Source: Achromobacter animicus
GTDB taxonomy: Bacteria > Pseudomonadota > Gammaproteobacteria > Burkholderiales > Burkholderiaceae_B
Length of the DNA: 64,000 nucleotides
Direction of reading: 5' to 3'
Assembly (NCBI RefSeq): GCF_902859585.1
Contig: NZ_CADIJM010000005.1
Coordinates: 248,001-312,000 of the forward strand
The translations under genes and the position numbers were made by a program. Of this stretch, positions 26,480-34,985 are shown piece by piece; position 1 is the first letter of the stretch, and each line of letters begins with the position of its first letter. Under the pieces are notes generated by a model. The model did no database searches. It had not been told where the DNA came from and saw only the letters and a list, made by a program, of their open reading frames with translations.

Positions 26480-26493
26480 TGCGGTTAACCGCA
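26480..26493. promoter_or_regulatory. Perfect 14-bp palindrome upstream of ompW
   Basis: TGCGGTTAACCGCA, directly after the gltBD terminator and 45 bases upstream of the FNR-like site. It is a candidate operator; the cognate regulator is not recognised. Confidence 0.4.
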
Positions 26494-26537
26494 GTTGTTG
26501 CGACATAACCACTTTCTGAAAACGGTCTTTTCACGAA

Positions 26538-26551
26538 TTGACACATGTCAA
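26538..26551 (+). promoter_or_regulatory. FNR/ANR-like binding site upstream of ompW
   Basis: TTGAC-ACAT-GTCAA matches the FNR/ANR dyad TTGAT-N4-ATCAA except at one base in each half. Its centre is 71 bases upstream of the ompW start; with activation at -41.5 the transcript would begin near 26586. OmpW genes are oxygen/FNR regulated in enterobacteria (family knowledge). Confidence 0.55.
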
Positions 26552-26615
26552 GAACGGGGACGGGGCGGTCTGAGAACCTGTCGTCTCACCCCACACGGAA
26601 AGATCGGAGAAGAAA

Positions 26616-27257
26616 ATGTTTTCGCTGAACGGGCGTATCCGCGCCACCGCCATTGCCGGTTTGATCGCTGCCGGCGCCTTTGCCGCTCCCGCCCACGCCC
26701 ACGAAGCGGGCGACGTGCTGTTCCGCGTCGGCGTCACGCAAGTCCGCCCCTCGCAAAACAATGGCACCGTGCTCGACGGCAGCGTCAAGCTGGACGTGAA
26801 CAACAATGTGCGCCCCAGCTTCACCCTGGCCTACATGGCCACCCGCAACATCGGTATCGAACTGCTGGGCGCCTGGCCCTTCCAGCATGACGTCAGCGGC
26901 AGCGGCGGCCTGGGCAAGATCGGCTCCTCCAAGCAACTGCCCCCCACGCTCAGCCTGCAATGGCACATCCTGCCCGACAGCATGATCCAGCCGTACATCG
27001 GCGTCGGCATCAACTACACCCACTTCTTCGACACCAAGGCCGAGGGCGCGCTCAAGGGCTCGAACCTGAAGCTGGGCGATTCCTGGGGCGTGGCCGCGCA
27101 ACTGGGCGCGGACATCAAGATCAATGATCGCTGGTTCATGAACGCCGACATCCGCTACATCGACATCAAGTCGAAGGTGACGCTGGACGGCGAACGTGTC
27201 GGCACCGCGCGCATCGATCCGTGGGTGGCCACGGTGGGCGTTGGTTACCGCTTCTGA
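26616..27257 (+). CDS. ompW: OmpW-family outer membrane protein
   Basis: 213 residues. OmpW forms an 8-stranded outer-membrane barrel with a hydrophobic channel for small molecules. A signal peptide ends PAHAHEAGD, giving a mature N-terminus with GDVLFRVGVTQVRP. The family motifs LAYMATRNIGIELLGAWPF, LSLQWHIL and QPYIGVGINYTHFF are present, and the last strand ends WVATVGVGYRF with the C-terminal Phe typical of barrels. The ATG has GGAG six bases upstream. An FNR-like dyad lies upstream. Confidence 0.93.
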   Translation: MFSLNGRIRATAIAGLIAAGAFAAPAHAHEAGDVLFRVGVTQVRPSQNNGTVLDGSVKLDVNNNVRPSFTLAYMATRNIGIELLGAWPFQHDVSGSGGLGKIGSSKQLPPTLSLQWHILPDSMIQPYIGVGINYTHFFDTKAEGALKGSNLKLGDSWGVAAQLGADIKINDRWFMNADIRYIDIKSKVTLDGERVGTARIDPWVATVGVGYRF

Positions 27258-27269
27258 TCGCTGGCCTGA

Positions 27270-27293
27270 GATGCGCGCGGCCCCGCGCGCATC
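27270..27293. terminator. Hairpin between convergent ompW and LysR genes
   Basis: GATGCGCGCG/CGCGCGCATC, a perfect 10-bp stem with a 4-base loop; it occupies most of the 38-base gap and could end both messages. No long T-run. Confidence 0.55.
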
Positions 27294-27295
27294 TA

Positions 27296-28168
27296 TCAAT
27301 CCTGCGGCGGCGCAAGCCGGCTGCGCAGCGCCTGCAATGCCGGCGTGTCGTCGTCGGCGCGCCAGATCAGCTGAGTAAGCGCCTGCCCATGGGACCCGGA
27401 CAACGCGCCCACGCGCACCGAATGCTCCGCCCCCAGCACCGCCAGCACGGACTGCGGCACGATCGCCACCCCGGTTCCCGCTGCCACACACGCCACGATG
27501 GCGTGATACGACGCAAACTCCATCACCTTGCCGGGCGCAATGCCCTCCTGGTTCAACCACGACTCCAGGATGCGCCGGTATGAGCAGCCCGCCGCAAAGG
27601 CGATGACGCTGCGGTTGCCCAGGTCTTTCGGACTGCCGATCGGATCCCACGCCAACGGCGAGATCAGCGCCAATTCCTCCCTGAATGCATCCATCGCCGC
27701 CAGTCCCTCTGCGGGGAAGGGTTGCGCCACGAAGGCAGCCTCGATCTCGTAATTGCGCACCTTCGCGGCCAATGCGCCCGAGGTGCCGGTGACCAGCTCG
27801 ATCCGCACCTGCGGCCAGGCCGCGTGATAGGCCGCCAGGATGGGGGGCAGGCGGGCGGCGGCCGTGCTTTCCATGGTGCCGATGCGCAGCACGCCCTGCA
27901 GGGCGCCTTCCCGGACGGCCGCCTGCGCCTCATCGGACAGGCGCAGCAGGCGGTCGGCGTATGACAGCAGCACGCGGCCCTGATCCGACAGCACCAGCCG
28001 GCGGTTCTGCCGCCGAAAGAGCGGCGTTCCCAGCGAGGATTCCAACTGCTTCAGGCGCGTCGACACATTGGACTGCACGCGGTTCAGATGCGCGGCGGCG
28101 CGCGCCACGCCACCCTGATCCGCGACGGTCTTGAAGATTTGCAGCGCGTCGAGATCCAAGTTTCTCAT
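27296..28168 (-). CDS. LysR-family transcriptional regulator
   Basis: 290 residues. N-terminal winged HTH (LDLDALQIFKTVADQGGVARAAAHLNRVQSNVSTRLKQLE) followed by a periplasmic-binding-protein-like effector domain starting near residue 90. It is divergent from an MFS transporter with only 65 bases between the starts, the usual arrangement for a LysR regulator and its target, so control of that transporter is likely. The inducer cannot be predicted. There is no clear Shine-Dalgarno at the ATG. Confidence 0.9.
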   Translation of the reverse strand: MRNLDLDALQIFKTVADQGGVARAAAHLNRVQSNVSTRLKQLESSLGTPLFRRQNRRLVLSDQGRVLLSYADRLLRLSDEAQAAVREGALQGVLRIGTMESTAAARLPPILAAYHAAWPQVRIELVTGTSGALAAKVRNYEIEAAFVAQPFPAEGLAAMDAFREELALISPLAWDPIGSPKDLGNRSVIAFAAGCSYRRILESWLNQEGIAPGKVMEFASYHAIVACVAAGTGVAIVPQSVLAVLGAEHSVRVGALSGSHGQALTQLIWRADDDTPALQALRSRLAPPQD

Positions 28169-28233
28169 TTTGGGAACTCACGTTCTTAATAATTCACTAT
28201 TCAAGATATAAGTACAGCCGTAGAGTAGGCTCC

Positions 28234-29463
28234 ATGTCAACGCCTGCTTACCCTTCCCCCCGCCCCTCGGCCAGCGCTACAAGCCTGGCCTGGCCCGCGG
28301 CGCTTGCGCTGGCGGCGGCCATGGGCATCGGCCGCTTCGCCTTCACGCCGGTATGGCCGCTCATGGCGCAGGAGTCCGGCCTGTCGCTGACGCAGGGCGG
28401 CTGGATGGCGTCGGCCAACTACGCGGGCTATCTGTTGGGCGCACTGGCGGCGATCGTCTGGCCGGTGCGACGGCTGCGCGTCACGCTGGCGGCCAGCCTG
28501 GCCGCCGTGGCCGCGCTGACGCTGGCCATGCCAATGCTCAACAGCGTGGCGGGCTGGTCGGTGCTGCGGCTGGCGGCCGGCTATGCCAGCGCCAGTGCCT
28601 TCATCTGCGTCGTCGCATGGCGGCCGGTGCCCGCCGGCGACCCGCGCGAGGCCGCGGCTTCGGCGGTGACGTATGCAGGCGTGGGCGCGGGCATTGCGCT
28701 GACGGGATTGGCCTGTCTGGCCTTGATGGCCTCGCACGCGAGCGCCGGCGTGACCTGGACCGCGCTGGGCGGCCTGGCGCTGGCGTTGTCCGTGGCGGCG
28801 TGGCCCGGACTCAGCCGGCAATCGCCTCCCGTGCGACGGACGGCTGCTGACGCGCCGCAAACCCGCCTGCCGCGCGGCATCGCCGCGCTGTCGCTGCACT
28901 ACGGTGTCTTCGGGGTCGGCTACATCATTCCCGCCACCTTTCTGCCGGCCATGGCCAAAGAGATCTTTCCCGACCCGGCGATCTTCGGCTGGGCCTGGCC
29001 GCTTTTTGGCATGGCGGCGGCGCTGTCGTGCCTGCTGGTCCCGCGGCTGGCGCGCGGCCGAGACGACCGGCAGGTGTGGCGCGGCGCGCAGGCGCTGATG
29101 GCGGCCGGCATGCTGACCGTGGCGCTGTGGCACCACATCGCCGCCGTGATCCTGGCAGCGCTGCTGGTCGGCGGCACGTTCATGGTGATCACGCAGGCGG
29201 GCATGCTGACCGCGCGCCGCCTGTCCGGCCCGGCGGCGCCGCGGGCGGCGGCCATCATGACGGCGGCGTTTGCGGCGGGGCAGATTCTGGGGCCGTTGCT
29301 GGCCTCGTGGGCGGCGCGCTGGGGCGCCGGCCTGCCGCAGGTGCTGGCGGCCAGCGCGGCGTTGCTGGCGGCGTCGGCGTGGGCGCTGGGAAAAGTCACG
29401 ACAGACGGCAATGGCGCTGGGCATAATGCCATCGGCCCTTCGGGCCAACCACACAGCAATTAG
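28234..29463 (+). CDS. MFS transporter, YbfB/YjiJ family
   Basis: 409 residues, twelve predicted helices. The first helix carries the family signature AAAMGIGRFAFTPVWPLM, and GGWMASANYAGYLLGAL follows. Substrate unknown. The C-terminal tail is polar. It lies divergent from the LysR gene at 28168 and 26 bases before a Bug-family binding protein on the same strand; the AT-rich 65-base divergent region is where the LysR operator should be. Confidence 0.85.
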   Translation: MSTPAYPSPRPSASATSLAWPAALALAAAMGIGRFAFTPVWPLMAQESGLSLTQGGWMASANYAGYLLGALAAIVWPVRRLRVTLAASLAAVAALTLAMPMLNSVAGWSVLRLAAGYASASAFICVVAWRPVPAGDPREAAASAVTYAGVGAGIALTGLACLALMASHASAGVTWTALGGLALALSVAAWPGLSRQSPPVRRTAADAPQTRLPRGIAALSLHYGVFGVGYIIPATFLPAMAKEIFPDPAIFGWAWPLFGMAAALSCLLVPRLARGRDDRQVWRGAQALMAAGMLTVALWHHIAAVILAALLVGGTFMVITQAGMLTARRLSGPAAPRAAAIMTAAFAAGQILGPLLASWAARWGAGLPQVLAASAALLAASAWALGKVTTDGNGAGHNAIGPSGQPHSN

Positions 29464-29489
29464 AAAGCAGGTAAAGAGGAGTTCCCAGC

Positions 29490-30467
29490 ATGAAAGCACT
29501 ACGCCCCCTGATCGCCGCCCTGGCCGCCACCGCCGCCTTTGGCGGCGCTGCCCAAGCCCAGACCGGCGAATGGCCCGCCAAACCCGTGACTATGATCGTG
29601 CCCTACGCGCCGGGCGGTTTTGCCGACACCCGCGTGCGCCTCTTGGCCCGCAAGCTGGGCGAATCGCTGGGCCAGCCCATCGTTGTCGAAAACAAGGCGG
29701 GCGCAGGCGGCGTGGTCGGCACCAACCTCATCGCCAAGGCGGCCCCGGACGGCTACACGATCGGCACGGGCAACCTGGCCCCGATGGCGGTCAACCCGTC
29801 GCTGATGAAGGAAATGCCCTACAACCCGCAAAAGGATCTGGCCCCGATCATCCTGATCGAGAACAGCCCGCTGGTCCTGAGCGTGAACAACGAACTGCCG
29901 GTCAAGACGCTGGCCGACCTGATCGCACTGGCCAAGAAGGAGCCGGGCAAGCTGACCTTCGGCTCGTCCGGCGTGGGCGGCGCGCACCACTTGTCGGGCG
30001 AAATGTTCCGCGAGCAGGCCAACATCGACATCGTCCACGTGCCCTACAAGGGCGGCAGCCTGGCCGCGACCGATCTCATGGGCGGCCACATCGCGATGAT
30101 GTTCGAAATGGGCTATTCCGCGCTGCCCGCCATTCAGGGCAAGAAGATCCACCCGATCGCCGTCACGTCAGCCAAGCGCCTGGACGTGCTGCCCGATGTG
30201 CCCACCATGGCCGAATCCGGCCTGCCGGGCTTCGAGTCCTACAACTGGCAGGGCATCGTGGCGCCCGCCGGTACGCCCGCGCCGATCATCGCCAAGCTCA
30301 ATGCCGAATTCAACCGCATCCTGAAGGACCCGGATGTGCAGAAGGCCATTGCCGACACCGGCAGCCAGGCCGGCGGCGGCACGCCCGAAGAATTCGCCGC
30401 CTTCATCAAAACCGAAAGCGACAAGTGGGCGCACGTCATCAAGGCTGGAAACATCCAGCTCCAATAA
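29490..30467 (+). CDS. Bug-family periplasmic solute-binding protein (tripartite tricarboxylate type)
   Basis: 325 residues. A signal peptide ends GAAQAQTGEW. The mature part is a Bug (TctC-like) protein: WPAKPVTMIVPYAPGGFADTRVRLLA, IVVENKAGAGGVVGTNLIAKAAPDGYT and the conserved VHVPYKGG and GLPGFESYNWQGIVAPAGTP. These proteins bind carboxylates or other small organic acids; many are orphans without TctAB membrane components, and none is seen here. Large Bug families are typical of Bordetella and Achromobacter. Shine-Dalgarno AAAGAGGAG precedes the ATG. Confidence 0.93.
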   Translation: MKALRPLIAALAATAAFGGAAQAQTGEWPAKPVTMIVPYAPGGFADTRVRLLARKLGESLGQPIVVENKAGAGGVVGTNLIAKAAPDGYTIGTGNLAPMAVNPSLMKEMPYNPQKDLAPIILIENSPLVLSVNNELPVKTLADLIALAKKEPGKLTFGSSGVGGAHHLSGEMFREQANIDIVHVPYKGGSLAATDLMGGHIAMMFEMGYSALPAIQGKKIHPIAVTSAKRLDVLPDVPTMAESGLPGFESYNWQGIVAPAGTPAPIIAKLNAEFNRILKDPDVQKAIADTGSQAGGGTPEEFAAFIKTESDKWAHVIKAGNIQLQ

Positions 30468-30485
30468 CCTCCCAGGAGTTTTCCC

Positions 30486-31547
30486 ATGGCTACCCCTTTG
30501 ATTGAACTGCTCAAGCTGACCCATCCCATCATCCAGGCGCCCATGGCGGGCGGCGCCACCACGGTGGACATGGTGGCGGAGGCATCGAAGGCGGGCGCCC
30601 TGGGATCGCTCGGCGGGGCGTACATGACGCCCGAACAGATCGAGGCGGCGGCCGAAGGGGTCCGCGCCCGCACGGATCGCCCGTTCGCCATCAACCTGTT
30701 CGCATCCGTGCCGCCAGAGCCCATGCAGGGCGATGCGAGCCGGATGCTGGCCCTGATGGCGCGCTATCACGAGCAACTTGGTCTGCCGGCGCCCGAGGCC
30801 CCCGGCCCGCAGGCCGATCCGCTGCCGGGCCAGCTCGAGGCCGTGCTGCGCATCCGGCCCGCCGTCCTCAGCTTCACCTTCGGCCGCCTGCCGGCCGAGG
30901 CGCTGGCCCGCTGCCGCGAACTAGGCATCCTGACCGTGGGCACGGCCACGACCGTCCGCGAGGCGCAAGCGCTGGAGCAGGACGGCGTTGACGCCATCGT
31001 GGCGCAGGGCGCGGAGGCAGGCGGCCACCGCGGCACGTTCCTCGACACGTTCGAGGCGTCCATGATCGGCACCATGGCGCTGGTCCCGCAGGTGGCGGAC
31101 GCCGTCTCGGTACCGGTCATCGCGTCGGGCGGCATCATGGACGGGCGCGGCATCGCGGCTGCCCTGGCGCTGGGCGCCGACTTCGCCCAAATGGGGACGG
31201 CCTTCCTCACCACGGAAGAATCCGGCATCAGCGACGCCTACAAGGCGGTCGTGGCGGCCTCCCGCGCCGAACAATCCCGGATCACTCGCGGCTTCTCCGG
31301 CCGCCCGGCGCGCGGCATCGCCAATGCCTTCATGCGTGATGTGGACGCCATCGGCGGCGACATCCTGCCGTATCCGCTGCAGAACGCCCTGACCCGGCCC
31401 ATGCGCACGGCGGGCGGCAAGAGCGGCAACATCAATGTCCTGTCCCTGTGGGCCGGCCAGGGCGCGCCGCTGGCACGGCGGGAGTCGACAGCGGAACTGA
31501 TCCAGCGGCTGGCCCGGGAAAAGGTGGCGGCGAAGGCGCGACGTTGA
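30486..31547 (+). CDS. Nitronate monooxygenase (FMN-dependent)
   Basis: 353 residues. NMO enzymes oxidise toxic propionate 3-nitronate and related nitronates. The TIM barrel begins IELLKLTHPIIQAPMAGGAT; VAQGAEAGGHRGTF contains the conserved GGHRG, and SGGIMDGRGIAAALALGADFAQMGTAFL is the phosphate-binding end of the barrel. It starts 19 bases after the Bug gene with an AGGAG site, so the two are probably one operon; the bound solute might be related to the enzyme substrate, but this is a guess. Confidence 0.88.
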   Translation: MATPLIELLKLTHPIIQAPMAGGATTVDMVAEASKAGALGSLGGAYMTPEQIEAAAEGVRARTDRPFAINLFASVPPEPMQGDASRMLALMARYHEQLGLPAPEAPGPQADPLPGQLEAVLRIRPAVLSFTFGRLPAEALARCRELGILTVGTATTVREAQALEQDGVDAIVAQGAEAGGHRGTFLDTFEASMIGTMALVPQVADAVSVPVIASGGIMDGRGIAAALALGADFAQMGTAFLTTEESGISDAYKAVVAASRAEQSRITRGFSGRPARGIANAFMRDVDAIGGDILPYPLQNALTRPMRTAGGKSGNINVLSLWAGQGAPLARRESTAELIQRLAREKVAAKARR

Positions 31548-31570
31548 GTGCTGGCGGCGGTCTGTCCGGA

Positions 31571-31639
31571 ATGGGTGTCTGACACCCGTGTAGGAGCCGT
31601 GTGTGCCGGGCCAGTGCCTCAAGGGTGTCAGACACCCAT
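31571..31639. repeat. REPIN-like element: two inverted 17-bp palindromic copies
   Basis: ATGGGTGTCTGACACCC (31571-31587) and its exact reverse complement GGGTGTCAGACACCCAT (31623-31639) are 35 bases apart. Each copy is itself a near-perfect palindrome. This is the layout of a REP doublet (REPIN). It sits in the 373-base gap between the nitronate monooxygenase and mla genes. Similar GGTGTC-type palindromes recur in Alcaligenaceae genomes as far as I recall; only this pair was noticed in the window. Confidence 0.6.
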
Positions 31640-31729
31640 GGAGCATCGGCAAACGCCATCAGCACCGAAACGGCGACGACCCGATTGTTCCTGAAGCCGA
31701 AAACACTGTTCCACGGGCGGCCGCTCCAA

Positions 31730-31757
31730 TTGTGATTACACAGCGTCGGGCTACAAT
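31730..31757 (+). promoter_or_regulatory. Predicted promoter of the mla operon
   Basis: TTGTGA, 16 bases, TACAAT. Transcription would start near 31764, leaving a leader of about 157 bases before mlaF. Confidence 0.55.
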
Positions 31758-31920
31758 GGCGCCTCGCCGCCGGGAGCGAACGCTTACGCTTGCCCCGGTA
31801 TCTGAGTAACAGGGCGCTTCCCGACGCAGTCTGTCTTGCCCGCGCCGGCCAGGTCCTCGGTCCCGCGTGTCGACAGGACCGCAGGGCAAGCTCCGCCGCC
31901 GAAACTCCCTTTCGTTGCCC

Positions 31921-32757
31921 ATGCCCGCTCAAACCAGCAGCACCCCGGAATTCGCCCTGCGCCTGGAAGGTGTGGCGCTTGGCTACGGTGATTTCACCGT
32001 CTTGCGCGATATTTCCATGGACGTCCGGGCGGGCCAGGTGGTGGCAGTCATGGGCGGCTCCGGTTCCGGCAAGACCACGCTGCTGCGTGCGGCCACCGGC
32101 CAGATCACCGCCCAGCAGGGCCGCGTGCTGGCATTCGGCCAGGATATCGGCGCAGCCTCCCGCGCCGAAGTGCAATCCCTGCGCAAGCGCATGGGGGTGC
32201 TGTTCCAGCAGGGCGCGCTGTTCACCGACCTGAACGTCTTCGAGAACGTGGCGTTTCCGCTGCGCGAACACACGCGCATCAGCGAGGCCGAAGTCACCGA
32301 CCGCGTGCTCGACAAGCTGGATGCCGTCGGCCTGCGCGCCGCCGCGCACCTGAAGGTCTCCGAAATATCCGGCGGCATGGCGCGGCGCGTGGCACTGGCC
32401 CGCGCCGTGGTGCTTGAGCCGGAACTCATCCTGTACGACGAACCCTTCGCGGGGCTGGACCCGATCTCGCTGGGCATCACCGCCCGCCTGATCCGCAGCC
32501 TTGCCGACCGGCTGGGCTGCGCCTCGGTGCTGATCACCCACGACGTGCAGGAATCCTTTGCCATCGCGGACCAGGTCTATCTGGTGGGCCGCGGCCAACT
32601 GGCTGCCGCCGGCACGCCGCAGATGCTGGCCGCCTCGCCGGACCCCTACGTCCAGCAATTCCTCAAGGGCCAGCCGGACGGTCCGGTCGCGTTCCAGTAT
32701 CCCGAAACGCCCGCCTTCCAGAAATGGCTGTCGCAACAGAAAGGGCGCAAAGCATGA
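31921..32757 (+). CDS. mlaF: MlaF, ATPase of phospholipid transport system
   Basis: 278 residues. MlaF powers the MlaFED complex, which moves phospholipids between inner and outer membrane to keep lipid asymmetry. Walker A is GGSGSGKTTLL, the signature SEISGGMARRVALARA and Walker B ELILYDEPFAGLDP, with the H-loop in LITHDVQES. The ATG at 31921 is chosen by homology; an in-frame GTG at 31867 would add 18 residues, and neither has a clear Shine-Dalgarno. Its stop overlaps the mlaE start (ATGA). Confidence 0.93.
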   Translation: MPAQTSSTPEFALRLEGVALGYGDFTVLRDISMDVRAGQVVAVMGGSGSGKTTLLRAATGQITAQQGRVLAFGQDIGAASRAEVQSLRKRMGVLFQQGALFTDLNVFENVAFPLREHTRISEAEVTDRVLDKLDAVGLRAAAHLKVSEISGGMARRVALARAVVLEPELILYDEPFAGLDPISLGITARLIRSLADRLGCASVLITHDVQESFAIADQVYLVGRGQLAAAGTPQMLAASPDPYVQQFLKGQPDGPVAFQYPETPAFQKWLSQQKGRKA

Positions 32758-33542
32758 GCGCTTCCAATAACGCCGTCGCCGTACTGGGCCACTGGGTGCG
32801 CTCCCGCGTCGCCGGCATCGGCTACTTCACCCGCTTCTTCGGCGCCATGCTGGCGCGCAGCGGCATCGCGCTGTCGCGGCCGCGCCTGGTGTCTCAGCAG
32901 GTCCACTTCATCGGCAATTATTCGCTGCTGATCATTGCCGTCTCCGGCATGTTCGTGGGCTTCGTGCTGGGTCTGCAGGGTTATTACACGCTGAACCGCT
33001 ACGGCTCCGAGGAGGCATTGGGCTTGCTGGTGGCCCTGTCGCTGGTACGCGAACTGGGTCCGGTGGTCACTGCACTGCTCTTTGCGGGGCGCGCCGGCAC
33101 CTCGCTCACCGCCGAGATCGGGCTGATGAAAGCGGGCGAACAGCTGTCGGCCATGGAAGTCATGGCCGTCGACCCGATCCGCCGCGTGCTCGTGCCGCGC
33201 CTGTGGGGCGGCATCATCGCCATGCCCATCCTGGCGGCTGTGTTCTCCATGGTGGGCATCCTGGGCGGCTGGGTCGTGGGCGTGCTGCTCATCGGTGTGG
33301 ACGCAGGCGCCTTCTGGTCGCAGATGCAGAACGGCGTCGATGTATGGAAAGACGTCGCCAACGGCGCCATCAAGAGCGTCGTCTTCGGCGTCACGGTGAC
33401 GCTGGTGGCGCTTTATGAAGGCTGGCAGGCCAAGCCCACCCCCGAAGGCGTTGCCCGCGCCACCACGCGCACCGTGGTCGTGGGCTCCCTGGCGGTTCTC
33501 GGGCTGGACTTCCTGCTCACCGCCTTGATGTTTGGAAATTGA
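32754..33542 (+). CDS. mlaE: MlaE, permease of phospholipid transport system
   Basis: 262 residues with the MlaE/YrbE permease pattern: an amphipathic N-terminal helix, about five membrane segments and the conserved LVRELGPVVTALLFAGRAGTSLTAEIG with EQLSAMEVMAVDP. It forms the inner-membrane dimer around the MlaD ring. The ATG overlaps the mlaF stop by four bases, which ties translation of the two. Confidence 0.95.
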   Translation: MSASNNAVAVLGHWVRSRVAGIGYFTRFFGAMLARSGIALSRPRLVSQQVHFIGNYSLLIIAVSGMFVGFVLGLQGYYTLNRYGSEEALGLLVALSLVRELGPVVTALLFAGRAGTSLTAEIGLMKAGEQLSAMEVMAVDPIRRVLVPRLWGGIIAMPILAAVFSMVGILGGWVVGVLLIGVDAGAFWSQMQNGVDVWKDVANGAIKSVVFGVTVTLVALYEGWQAKPTPEGVARATTRTVVVGSLAVLGLDFLLTALMFGN

Positions 33543-33554
33543 TACGGATCGATC

Positions 33555-34055
33555 ATGTCACGCGAAAAAACCGACTTCTGGGTAGGCCTGTTTGTATTGC
33601 TGGGCGCGATCGCGCTTGGGTTCCTGGCGTTGCGCGCCGGCAACTTGAGCACGTTTTCCTTTGCCCCGACCTATACCGTGACCGCCAACTTCGATAACGT
33701 AGGCGGCCTCAAGGTGCGCGCGCCGGTCAAGAGCGCCGGCGTGGTGGTGGGCCGGGTCACGGGCATTTCCTTCGACGACAAGACCTTCCAGGCGATTGTG
33801 TCGGTCGATCTGGAGACGGCCTACCAGTTCCCCAAGGACTCGTCGGCGGCCATCCTGACCTCCGGCCTTTTGGGCGAGCAATACCTGGGCCTGACCGCCG
33901 GCAGCGAGGAAGATAACTTTACCGACGGCGGAAAAATCCGCTATACACAAAGCGCCGTGGTCCTGGAGCAGCTGATCAGCCAGTTCCTGTACGGCTCGGC
34001 GGAAAAGCAAGGCACGACCGCCGCGCCGGAATCGGCCCCCAAAGCCCAGGACTAA
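33555..34055 (+). CDS. mlaD: MlaD, MCE-domain lipid shuttle
   Basis: 166 residues. One N-terminal membrane helix (about residues 7-25) anchors a single MCE domain with YTVTANFDNVGGLKVRAPVKSAGVVVGRVTGI and GLLGEQYLGLTAGS. MlaD hexamers form a periplasmic pore that hands lipids to MlaC. The C-terminus is a polar tail. It starts 12 bases after mlaE. Confidence 0.94.
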   Translation: MSREKTDFWVGLFVLLGAIALGFLALRAGNLSTFSFAPTYTVTANFDNVGGLKVRAPVKSAGVVVGRVTGISFDDKTFQAIVSVDLETAYQFPKDSSAAILTSGLLGEQYLGLTAGSEEDNFTDGGKIRYTQSAVVLEQLISQFLYGSAEKQGTTAAPESAPKAQD

Positions 34056-34137
34056 AGGCGCGGCGCCATCAAGCTGTTACAACGCTGCGTCTCGCCGTCG
34101 CGATAACAAAAGAATTGTTGATAGGGATACCCGGAAC

Positions 34138-34947
34138 ATGAATAAGAAAGCTATTTCCCGAATTGCCACTGTCGCCGCCGCGGGCGCGCTGATGGCTGGT
34201 TGCGCCGCCCCCAAGAATCCGGATCCGCGCGACCCCTGGGAAGGCTTCAACCGCGGCGTCTACCAGTTCAACGACACCGTCGACCGCGCGGTGTTCAAGC
34301 CGGTTGCGCAGGCCTACACGTTCGTGACGCCGCAGCCGGTGCGCAGCTGCATCCACAACATCTTCAGCAACGTCGGCGACCTCTGGTCCGGCACCAACAG
34401 CTTCCTGCAGGGCCGCGGCCACGACTTCGTCAACACGCTGGGCCGCTTCCTGTTCAACACGACCATGGGCGTGGGCGGCTGCTTCGACGTCGCCTCGGCC
34501 AATGGCGCGCGCAAGATCCCCAACGACTTCGGCACCACGCTGGGCGTCTGGGGCTTCAGCCAGGGTCCGTACCTGGTGCTGCCGTTCTTCGGCGCCTCCA
34601 GCGTGCGCGACGGCGTCGGCCTGGTCGGCGACCTGTACGGCACCACCTACGGCTACATGGGCGTGGACTCGATCGACAACGTGCGCCTGCGCAACTCGCT
34701 GTGGGGCCTGCGCATCGTCGACACGCGCGCCAGCCTGCTCGACACCACCGACACCATCGACCGCGTGGCGCTCGACCCGTACAGCTTCGTGCGCGACGCC
34801 TTCCTGCAACGCCGTGCCGCCATGGTGCTGGGCCACCGCGTGGACGAGGAAGGCTCGCTGCCCAACTACGAAGACGACGGCGACGACGACACCCCCGCCG
34901 CGCCCGCGCCGGCCCCCGTGCCTGCGCCGCAACCCGCGAACAAGTAA
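34138..34947 (+). CDS. mlaA: MlaA (VacJ) outer-membrane lipoprotein
   Basis: 269 residues. MlaA removes misplaced phospholipids from the outer leaflet of the outer membrane. The lipobox LMAGC is followed by Ala, compatible with outer-membrane sorting. Conserved parts are DPWEGFNRGVYQFNDTVDRAVFKPVAQAYTFVTP, GRFLFNTTMGVGG and GPYLVLPFFGASSVRDGVG. The C-terminus is Asp/Pro/Ala rich. In E. coli mlaA is unlinked; here it lies between mlaD and mlaC, an arrangement seen in betaproteobacteria. Confidence 0.95.
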   Translation: MNKKAISRIATVAAAGALMAGCAAPKNPDPRDPWEGFNRGVYQFNDTVDRAVFKPVAQAYTFVTPQPVRSCIHNIFSNVGDLWSGTNSFLQGRGHDFVNTLGRFLFNTTMGVGGCFDVASANGARKIPNDFGTTLGVWGFSQGPYLVLPFFGASSVRDGVGLVGDLYGTTYGYMGVDSIDNVRLRNSLWGLRIVDTRASLLDTTDTIDRVALDPYSFVRDAFLQRRAAMVLGHRVDEEGSLPNYEDDGDDDTPAAPAPAPVPAPQPANK

Positions 34948-34985
34948 GCTGAGGCCTTGCGCTTTCGGTATTTGAAGGAGATTTG

